A stretch of 64,000 nucleotides of DNA from Erythrobacter insulae (GTDB lineage: Bacteria; Pseudomonadota; Alphaproteobacteria; Sphingomonadales; Sphingomonadaceae). The notes beneath the pieces were generated by a model, which was given only the letters and a program-made list of their open reading frames with translations, had not been told where the DNA came from and made no database searches. Below are positions 52,131-58,760 of this stretch, piece after piece. Each line of letters starts with the position of its first letter. Position 1 is the first letter of the stretch. The DNA lies in the NCBI RefSeq assembly GCF_007004095.1, contig NZ_VHJK01000001.1, forward strand, positions 1,120,501-1,184,500, read 5' to 3'. Made by a program: the position numbers and the translations under genes.

Positions 52131-53126
52131 ATGACGGGAAAATATCCAAACACGCGCATGCGCCGCACGCGCGCCACGACATGGAGCCGCGCGCTTCACC
52201 GTGAAAACCTTTTAACACCGACGGACCTGATCTGGCCGCTCTTCGTGACCGAAGGCAGCGGGGTTGAAGATCCAGTCGCGAGTTTGCCCGGCGTATCGCG
52301 CTGGTCCGTTGACGGGATCGTCGCCCGCGCAAAAGAGGCGGTCGATCTGGGCATCCCGGTCATCGCGCTGTTTCCCAATACGCCGCCGGAAAAGCGCAGC
52401 GACAAAGGCGAGGAAGCACACAATCCCGACAATCTGATGTGCCGCGCGATCAAAGCGATCAAAGATGCCTGCGGAGAGGAAATCGGGGTCCTGACCGATG
52501 TTGCGCTGGATCCCTACACCAGCCACGGGCAAGACGGTTTGCTGAATGATGCGGGCTATGTTCTGAACGATGACACAGTAGCGGCTCTGGTGGATCAGGC
52601 GATCAACCAAGCGGAAGCGGGCGCAGATATTATCGCCCCGTCCGATATGATGGATGGCCGGATCCACGCGATCCGCATGGCTTTGGAAATGGGCCGTCAT
52701 CCCAATGTCCAGATCATGAGCTACGCGGCCAAATATGCCAGCGCGTTTTATGGCCCGTTTCGCGATGCGGTGGGATCGGGCGATCTGCTGAAGGGTGACA
52801 AGAAAACCTATCAGATGGATCCTGCCAATTCCGATGAGGCGCTGCGCGAAGTCGAGCTGGACATCGCCGAGGGCGCGGACAGCGTGATGGTCAAGCCGGG
52901 TCTTGCCTATCTCGATATCATTTACCGCGTGAAACAGCAGTTCGGCGTTCCCGTGTTTGCCTATCAGGTGAGCGGCGAATACGCGATGATCGAAGCGGCC
53001 GAGGCGGCTGGAATTGGCGATCGTAACGCATTGCTCATGGAAAAATTGATCGCCTTCAAACGCGCGGGCTGTTCTGGCGTATTGACCTATCATGCACCGG
53101 TCGCCGCGCGCCTTCTTAATGGCTGA
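52131..53126 (+). CDS. hemB: Delta-aminolevulinic acid dehydratase (porphobilinogen synthase)
   Basis: Condenses two 5-aminolevulinate molecules. 331 residues. Schiff-base lysines K201 (YAAKYASAFYGPF) and K255 (MVKPGLAYLD). The metal-site loop reads DVALDPYTSHGQDG: Asp replaces the Cys triad of the zinc enzymes (VCLCPYTSHGHCG type), so it should be zinc-independent, with Mg as usual in this class. It begins the hemB-GNAT-GNAT-gamma carbonic anhydrase operon with overlapping genes. Confidence 0.97.
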   Translation: MTGKYPNTRMRRTRATTWSRALHRENLLTPTDLIWPLFVTEGSGVEDPVASLPGVSRWSVDGIVARAKEAVDLGIPVIALFPNTPPEKRSDKGEEAHNPDNLMCRAIKAIKDACGEEIGVLTDVALDPYTSHGQDGLLNDAGYVLNDDTVAALVDQAINQAEAGADIIAPSDMMDGRIHAIRMALEMGRHPNVQIMSYAAKYASAFYGPFRDAVGSGDLLKGDKKTYQMDPANSDEALREVELDIAEGADSVMVKPGLAYLDIIYRVKQQFGVPVFAYQVSGEYAMIEAAEAAGIGDRNALLMEKLIAFKRAGCSGVLTYHAPVAARLLNG

Positions 53127-53676
53127 CTTTCGCCTTGAGACGCAGCGTTTAATCCTGCGTGATTGGCGCGCGGATGATTGGCCCGGGTTCTGGCAATCGA
53201 CCAACACCCCTGCGGTGATGCGCTGGCTTGGCGGAGTTCTTGATCAACCGAAAATGGCTGCGGCGCGCGCCCGGCTGGAAAGTTATCGCACGGATCATGG
53301 CCACACGTTCTGGGCGATAGAGCGCAAGCAGGATGGTGCGATTCTGGGCTTTTGCGGCCTCAAACGGTCCAATCAGGCGGGCGGGCCCATCGGAATGATG
53401 GAGGTCGGCTGGCGCCTGCGCGAGGATGCGTGGGGCCATGGCTACGCCAAGGAAGCCGCCGCTCAATCGCTTGCCGCCGCGTTTGATCGCTTTGGCGCAG
53501 ACGAAGTGATCGCCATGACAGTGGAGGGCAATGCGCCGAGCTGGGGCCTGATGAAACGGCTCGGTATGCGCCGCCGCGCAGATCTCGACTTTGAAAATTC
53601 CGATTTTGACCCGGAAACCGGAGTGATCATCGTCTATTCGATCGACCGCGCCGCATGGGAGAGTGGCCTTGGGTGA
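53119..53676 (+). CDS. GNAT acetyltransferase (RimJ/RimL-like), copy A
   Basis: 185 residues from MADFRLETQRLILRDWRADD. Acetyltransferase_3 layout: substrate strands, the acetyl-CoA loop LREDAWGHGYAKEAAAQSLAA (motif A: R/Q-x-x-G-x-G/A), and MKRLGMRRRADL. Its ATG overlaps the hemB stop by 8 bp and its end overlaps the second GNAT by 14 bp. It shares NTPAVMRWLGGV with copy B (NTPAVMGHLGGV), so the two look like a tandem duplication. Acceptor unknown. Confidence 0.9.
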   Translation: MADFRLETQRLILRDWRADDWPGFWQSTNTPAVMRWLGGVLDQPKMAAARARLESYRTDHGHTFWAIERKQDGAILGFCGLKRSNQAGGPIGMMEVGWRLREDAWGHGYAKEAAAQSLAAAFDRFGADEVIAMTVEGNAPSWGLMKRLGMRRRADLDFENSDFDPETGVIIVYSIDRAAWESGLG

Positions 53677-54241
53677 TCTGGTGCTGGAAACAGACCGGCT
53701 GGTCCTGCGCCAGATCGATGAAAGCGATGCCGCTTTGCATGACCGGGCGCTCAACACGCCAGCGGTGATGGGTCATCTGGGCGGAGTGATTGAATTGCAT
53801 GAGATCGAAGCAAAGCACGCCAAAAGCATGGCGAGTTTCGCGCGCGAAGGTTTTGGCTTTATGATGATGATCGAGAAAGCCGGCGGCGAATTTTGCGGCG
53901 GCGATCTGGTCGGGCATTGCGGGATCAAACGGGTGGATAATCGCCACGCGCCCAATCCCGGCGATCACGAGATTGGCTGGATTATCCGCGAAGATCGCTG
54001 GCGGCGCGGATATGCTTTTGAAGCCATGACTGCTGTTATCGAATGGGGTTTCACCTCGCTTGATGCGCCGCGGCTCGTGGCTTTGACCAGCCGTGCCAAC
54101 ACAGGCAGCTGGATGTTGATGAAAAAGCTCGGGATGACCCGGCGTGAGGATCTGGATTTCAGCGATCCATCCATGCCAGCCCGCGACAACCCAACCATTC
54201 AATATGCGCTCGAAAAAGAGCAGTGGGAGAACCAGAAATGA
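53663..54241 (+). CDS. GNAT acetyltransferase (RimJ/RimL-like), copy B
   Basis: 192 residues, GTG start (alternative TTG at 53669). Same family as the preceding gene: LETDRLVLRQIDESDAALHD, IIREDRWRRGYAFEAMTAVI (CoA loop) and MKKLGMTRREDLDF. It diverges in the acceptor half (HAKSMASFAREGFGFMMMIEKAGG). Its stop overlaps the carbonic-anhydrase ATG (ATGA). Confidence 0.9.
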   Translation: MALGDLVLETDRLVLRQIDESDAALHDRALNTPAVMGHLGGVIELHEIEAKHAKSMASFAREGFGFMMMIEKAGGEFCGGDLVGHCGIKRVDNRHAPNPGDHEIGWIIREDRWRRGYAFEAMTAVIEWGFTSLDAPRLVALTSRANTGSWMLMKKLGMTRREDLDFSDPSMPARDNPTIQYALEKEQWENQK

Positions 54242-54822
54242 CCACAACCGATCCGCGTTTTCCGGGGGCCAACATCATCCCCATTCACGGCAAATCGCCC
54301 AAAATCCATGACACCGCCTTTATCGCGCCGGGATCAACCATCATCGGCGACGTCGAAATCGGAGCGGGCAGCTCAATCTGGTACAATTGCGTGGTGCGCG
54401 CGGACGTGTTTACCATCCGCATTGGCGAACGCAGCAATGTTCAGGATGGCAGCGTGCTGCATTGCGATCCGCCGCGCCCCGGCGATGAAGAGGGCTCACC
54501 CCTTATCATCGGAGACGATGTTCTGATCGGACATATGGCGATGGTGCACGGTTGCATCATCCATGATCGCGGCTTTGTGGGTCTGGGCGCGATTGCGATG
54601 AACAAATCGGTGATCGGATCGGATGCGATGCTTGCGGCGGGCGCGATGCTGACCGAGCGGAAGGTGATGGGGCCGCGCGAATTGTGGGCCGGTCGGCCCG
54701 CGAAAAAGCTGAAAGAGCTGGGCGAGGGCGCGATCATGGGCATGAAAGTGGGCACCGCGCATTATGCCGAAAATGCCAAACACCACACCGAGGCCGTGCG
54801 CGCGGCGATGGGTGATGCGTAG
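54238..54822 (+). CDS. Gamma-class carbonic anhydrase-like protein (left-handed beta helix)
   Basis: 194 residues of hexapeptide repeats (IIGDVEIGAGSSIWYNCVV, VQDGSVLHCD, LIIGDDVLIGHMAMVHG). Zn ligands H75, H99 and H104 are all present, as in Cam/CaiE/YrdA-type proteins. A C-terminal helix follows (LKELGEGAIMGMKVGTAHY). The start at 54238 overlaps the GNAT stop. Catalysis of CO2 hydration is possible, not proven for this subfamily. Confidence 0.9.
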   Translation: MTTTDPRFPGANIIPIHGKSPKIHDTAFIAPGSTIIGDVEIGAGSSIWYNCVVRADVFTIRIGERSNVQDGSVLHCDPPRPGDEEGSPLIIGDDVLIGHMAMVHGCIIHDRGFVGLGAIAMNKSVIGSDAMLAAGAMLTERKVMGPRELWAGRPAKKLKELGEGAIMGMKVGTAHYAENAKHHTEAVRAAMGDA

Positions 54823-54926
54823 GATACACATGACACATTCTCCAACATGTCATGCGGTGCCTACATAGCCAACCGCCTGTAATATATGCCAAACGGGTTT
54901 GTAGGGCACAGGTGACACTTACCCAA

Positions 54927-54977
54927 CTTTGTGCCAGTCCAACGATGTCAAAGAACATTGCCGGACTGGCACGAAAG
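54927..54977. repeat. Inverted repeat in intergenic region after the carbonic anhydrase gene
   Basis: GTGCCAGTCC (54931-54940) and GGACTGGCAC (54963-54972) are perfectly complementary; the arms extend outward with CTTT and GAAAG around one bulged base, to about 14 bp. Spacer 22 nt, no T-tract. Nearby, TGACACATTCTCCAAC and TGACACTTACCCAAC are imperfect direct repeats. The 181-bp stretch 54823-55003 holds no gene; it may be a remnant of a mobile element or a regulatory hairpin. Confidence 0.6.
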
Positions 54978-55003
54978 CATGACTGTAGGAAAGCGTGTTC
55001 GCC

Positions 55004-55516
55004 CTATCCGGGCATTTTGGAAATATGCTTCATCATGTGCGGCATGAAATCGATTTTCCCAATCTCGAGCCCTTCCATGCGCAAAATCGCATAGGCGGTC
55101 GTGAGGTGGAAATAGAAATTCGTTAGCGACCAATCCTGCACATATTGCTCTGCCGTCAGTGTGAACTGCATCCCGTTGGGCAGATCAACCACCAGTGTTT
55201 CGTCGGCCGGGACCAGCTCCGATGGCTCGATACTATCCAGCAGCGCTTTCATCTCTTCGACAACGGCCTGCGCGCCTGCGATGGTTGTTTCACTATCGTC
55301 GCGCGAGGTGAATTCGCGCTTGGTCAGGCGGGGCAGCGCCTCCCCCGGAAGATTGGTGACAAAGCGGATTTGCGTCGCAAGCGGATGCATGTCCGGGGCG
55401 AGCTTTGAATCGAGCAGCGCGTCCCCCTTTGGATGCGCGGCCGCCTTTGCCAGCAAGCCGGACATCGTATCAAGGCGGGCACGGTATACGGCGATGGATT
55501 GATCGTAGAGTGTCAT
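55004..55516 (-). CDS. DUF1993 family protein
   Basis: 170 residues from MTLYDQSIAVYRARLDTMSGLL. A four-helix bundle of the DinB-like class: HPLATQIRFVTNLPGEALPRL, the helix AQAVVEEMKALLDSIEP, and the C-terminal FYFHLTTAYAILRMEGLEIGKIDFMPH with conserved His. Metal binding is possible. Function unknown. Convergent with the carbonic-anhydrase operon. Confidence 0.9.
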   Translation of the reverse strand: MTLYDQSIAVYRARLDTMSGLLAKAAAHPKGDALLDSKLAPDMHPLATQIRFVTNLPGEALPRLTKREFTSRDDSETTIAGAQAVVEEMKALLDSIEPSELVPADETLVVDLPNGMQFTLTAEQYVQDWSLTNFYFHLTTAYAILRMEGLEIGKIDFMPHMMKHISKMPG

Positions 55517-55564
55517 GTGGTTCTCCCTTTGACGGGAGATACGCACTCGGCAATCACTTGCAAC

Positions 55565-57190
55565 CTAATCCCTGATAAGCGCGCGCAGCGTTTCGATCCG
55601 GTCTGCCTCATGCACCGGCTTATCCCAGCGGATGCGGTGGATGCGAGGGAACCGCATGGCAAGCCCGCTTTTGTGGCGTTTGGACGTGTGAACGCTGTCA
55701 AAGGCAACTTCGAACACCAATGTCCGCTCCACTTCACGCACCGGGCCGAACCGGTTCAAGGTGGTTTGGCGCACCAGTTTATCGAGCTTTTTCAGCTCCG
55801 CATCGGTAAAACCCGAATAGGCTTTGCCCACCGGCAGCAATTCCGCGCCGCCATCCTCTATGCGGGCATCGGGGTCCCCGTTCCAGCAGCCGAAAGTATA
55901 GTCGGAATAGAAGCTGGATCGTTTCCCGCTGCCGCGCTGGGCATACATCAGCACGCAATCAATCAATAGCGGATCGCGTTTCCATTTGTACCAATAGCCG
56001 ACCTTTCGGCCAGCGATATACGGGCTATCGCGGCGTTTCAGCATCAGGCCTTCGATGGCGTCATCGCGGGCGCCTTCGCGGATTTCGGCAAGGTGATCAA
56101 AGTTGCGCGCCGCAACTATTTGGGAAATGTCGAAATGGCTTTCCGGCAGGCGCGGCATAAGCGTTTCGAGGGCGGCACGGCGGCCGGCCCATGGCTGTTG
56201 CCGCACATCTGTACCTTCGATGATCAACGCATCATACAGCCTTACGAAGGCGGGTGCCTCGGTGAGCATTTTCTTGGAGACGGTCTTGCGCCCCAACCTT
56301 TGCTGAAGCGCGTTGAAACTGGCGGCGCCTCCGCTCTCGCCGCCCTGCGCATTGCCACGCACCAGCAATTCCCCGTCGAGCACCGCATCCACAGGCAGCA
56401 CGTCCAGCAATTCGGGAAAGGTCGCAGAGATATCATCGCCGCTGCGTGAATAGAGCCGCGTTTCGGCGTCACCCGCCTCATTGGTGACCCGGACCAGCTG
56501 CACACGGATGCCGTCCCATTTCCATTCTGCCGCATATTCCGCCAGATCAAGCCTAGTTTCATCCAGCGGGTGCGCCAGCATGAAAGGGCGAAACCGGGGG
56601 CGGTTTGAAACGTCCGGCGGGTCCTCGCCATTGGCGGCCCACGCGAACAATTCGGGATAAGGCGCCTCTAGCGCGTGCCAATATTCCTCAACCTCTTCGA
56701 CAGCCACATCAAAAGCCTGTGCAAAAGCGGTCTTGGCAAGGCGCGCTGACACCCCGATGCGCATCCCGCCGGTCGCCAGTTTGATCAAGGCAAACCGCCC
56801 ATTGGCATCAAGCAGATCGAGCAGCCGGGGCAATTCCTTGGGGGCGGTGCTGCGGTTTAGCCCGGCGAGCTGTTCCACCACTTCGGCCACGCTTGGCACA
56901 CTGGCCGCCCGCGCATCAGGTTCGGGCCAGAGCAGGCTCGCGGTTTCTGCGGTGTCGCCGACGAAATCGCGGCTCAGTGTCCAAAGGACCGGATCGACCC
57001 GGTCTTTCATCAGATTGCGGATGGTTGAGGATTTCACCGCCGGAAAATCAAGCTCTCCGGTTAAAGCCGCGAGTGCCCATCCGCGATCTGGATCCGGCGT
57101 CTCGCGCAGATATTCCGCAATCAGCGCAAGTTTCCGGTTGCGGCTGGTGGTGTAGACCAGCGTATCGAGAAGAGTTGCGAACGCAATCAT
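55565..57190 (-). CDS. ATP-dependent DNA ligase (ligase-associated DNA repair system)
   Basis: 541 residues. Adenylation Lys K224 in AEWKWDGIRVQ; N-terminal helical DNA-binding domain (1-200, LDTLVYTTSRNRKLALIAEYL); motif III/IIIa LYSRSGDDISATFPEL and VLDGELLVRG; motif IV IEGLMLKRRDSPY; motif V WYKWKRDPLLID; OB-fold to the end. It corresponds to the ligase that is usually paired with an MBL exonuclease, an Lhr-type helicase and a PdeM nuclease. Here the exonuclease gene lies upstream on the same strand, separated by an opposite-strand gene; helicase and PdeM are not in the window. Confidence 0.93.
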   Translation of the reverse strand: MIAFATLLDTLVYTTSRNRKLALIAEYLRETPDPDRGWALAALTGELDFPAVKSSTIRNLMKDRVDPVLWTLSRDFVGDTAETASLLWPEPDARAASVPSVAEVVEQLAGLNRSTAPKELPRLLDLLDANGRFALIKLATGGMRIGVSARLAKTAFAQAFDVAVEEVEEYWHALEAPYPELFAWAANGEDPPDVSNRPRFRPFMLAHPLDETRLDLAEYAAEWKWDGIRVQLVRVTNEAGDAETRLYSRSGDDISATFPELLDVLPVDAVLDGELLVRGNAQGGESGGAASFNALQQRLGRKTVSKKMLTEAPAFVRLYDALIIEGTDVRQQPWAGRRAALETLMPRLPESHFDISQIVAARNFDHLAEIREGARDDAIEGLMLKRRDSPYIAGRKVGYWYKWKRDPLLIDCVLMYAQRGSGKRSSFYSDYTFGCWNGDPDARIEDGGAELLPVGKAYSGFTDAELKKLDKLVRQTTLNRFGPVREVERTLVFEVAFDSVHTSKRHKSGLAMRFPRIHRIRWDKPVHEADRIETLRALIRD

Positions 57191-57306
57191 AGCGTGCCAC
57201 CGCGCATCGGTGGCGCCCGGTTTGCAACGGGTGCTTCATGATGCAGACAGATCGCAGTGGTAATGCCGCATTTTCGCAAGACAGCCCCATCAAAGGAATA
57301 TGCCCG

Positions 57307-57606
57307 ATGAAAGCCCCAATAATTGCCATCGCTCTCGCTGTTGGCCTTACCGCAAGCCCGGCCATGATCACCGCCGCTTATGCGCAGGAAAAAGCCGCAT
57401 CGTTCTCGACCGATACGCCGATTGAGCAATTGGTCGCCGATGAACGCGCGAAAGCGGTGCTGGACAAACATATCCCTAATATCGATCAGCACCCTGCCTA
57501 TGGTCAGTTCAAGACGATGAGCCTGAAAGCAGTCCAACCGTGGTCGGCGGGCGCGATTACCGCTGAAATGCTTGAGAAGATTCAAGCCGACCTTATCGCG
57601 CTTTAA
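57307..57606 (+). CDS. Hypothetical secreted protein, 99 aa, embedded between exo and lig
   Basis: Signal peptide (MKAPIIAIALAVGLTASPAM, cleavage near AYA-QE) and a small mature domain: TDTPIEQLVADERAKAVLDKHIPNIDQHPAYGQFKTMSL in pieces, then VQPWSAGAITAEMLEKI. A helical periplasmic protein. I know of similar sphingomonad proteins but no function. It is on the strand opposite to the ligase and exonuclease genes and sits in what would be their shared transcript. Confidence 0.78.
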   Translation: MKAPIIAIALAVGLTASPAMITAAYAQEKAASFSTDTPIEQLVADERAKAVLDKHIPNIDQHPAYGQFKTMSLKAVQPWSAGAITAEMLEKIQADLIAL

Positions 57607-57661
57607 CGACGGGGCGTTTGGTGCGTGGGCGGCGCCGGGATCGGTGCGGGGGACGGGGTGT

Positions 57662-58693
57662 CTAATCATCCTCATCCTCGCGCCCGACCAACGCCAACGC
57701 GCGCGCTTTCCTCTGACCCAGTTCGCACCATCGCAGCAGCGCCTGTTCGCGCCCATGGGTGATCCACGTCTCTTGCGGGTTTACGTCTTCGATAGTCTGG
57801 GTCAGCTCATTCCAGTCGGCATGGTCTGAGATTATCAGCGGCAATTCGACGCCGCGTTGGCGCGCCCGTCCGCGCACCCGCATCCATCCGCTGGCCATGG
57901 CTGTGATCGGATCGGGCAGACGGCGCGACCAGCGATCACTCAGCGCCGATGGCGGGGCGATAATGATATGGCCGCGCATCTCGTCTTTATCAGTACCGGC
58001 AACAAGGCGCAGTTCACCCAGATCGACCCCGTATTCTTCATACAGACGGCACATTTTTTCCATTGCCCCGTGCAGATAGATCGGCTGGCTATGACCGGCT
58101 TCGCGCAGCTCGGCGATAACACGCTGCGCTTTGCCCAGCGCATAAGAGCCCACCAGCACACTGCCATCGGGGTTTTGGGCAAGCGCGCCTGTCAGCTTGG
58201 CCATTTCCTCCGCAATCGGCGGGTGGGTGAAAACCGGCAGGCCGAAAGTCGCTTCGGTGATAAAGATATCGCACGGGGTTACCTGAAACGGCGCACAGGT
58301 GGGATCGGCGCGGCGTTTGTAATCGCCGGTGATAATCACCCGCTCGCCTGCATGTTCGAGCAGGATCTGCGCAGAGCCAAGCACATGCCCTGCGGGGATA
58401 TAGGTTGCATCAACCCCGCCTTTCAGCCGGATCGTCTCGCCATATTGGCACGGCACCGCTTTGGATGGAATCTCGCCAGAGGCGTCCTGTGCGCCGGTGC
58501 GATAGCGTAGCTCCATGATCGCCAGCGTTTCAGGCGTAGCAATCGTTTCGCCATGCCCGCCGCGCGCGTGATCGGCATGGCCGTGAGTGACCAGCGCGCG
58601 GTCCACGGCCCGGCCAGGATCGACCCAGACATCGGCAGGGACGATATGCACGCCCCACGGTTCGGGGCGGATCCAGGAAAATGGAGCGGTCAT
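57662..58693 (-). CDS. Ligase-associated MBL-fold DNA exonuclease
   Basis: 343 residues, metallo-beta-lactamase/beta-CASP family: THGHADHARGG (HxHxDH metal motif), YIPAGHVLGSAQILLEH, GERVIITGDYKRRADPT and ISDHADWNELTQ (beta-CASP His). Exonuclease partner of the ATP-dependent ligase. The ligase starts 471 bp downstream on the same strand; a secreted-protein gene on the plus strand lies between. An intrinsic terminator isolates it from clpA. Confidence 0.92.
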   Translation of the reverse strand: MTAPFSWIRPEPWGVHIVPADVWVDPGRAVDRALVTHGHADHARGGHGETIATPETLAIMELRYRTGAQDASGEIPSKAVPCQYGETIRLKGGVDATYIPAGHVLGSAQILLEHAGERVIITGDYKRRADPTCAPFQVTPCDIFITEATFGLPVFTHPPIAEEMAKLTGALAQNPDGSVLVGSYALGKAQRVIAELREAGHSQPIYLHGAMEKMCRLYEEYGVDLGELRLVAGTDKDEMRGHIIIAPPSALSDRWSRRLPDPITAMASGWMRVRGRARQRGVELPLIISDHADWNELTQTIEDVNPQETWITHGREQALLRWCELGQRKARALALVGREDEDD

Positions 58694-58705
58694 ACTGTTT
58701 CAACG

Positions 58706-58739
58706 AAAAGGGCGCGGAGAGGTTTCCCTTTCCGCGCCC
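58706..58739 (-). terminator. Intrinsic terminator of clpA
   Basis: Minus-strand stem GGGCGCGGA (58739-58731) with TCCGCGCCC (58718-58710), a 12-nt loop and TTTT beyond. It lies 21 bp after the clpA stop and ends just before the exonuclease gene. Confidence 0.85.
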
Positions 58740-58760
58740 CTGATCTGTGTTTGAACCCGA

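Noticed and set aside
52212..53207. 331-codon open frame antisense to hemB
   Set aside because: Shadow of a GC-biased conserved gene; no family features.
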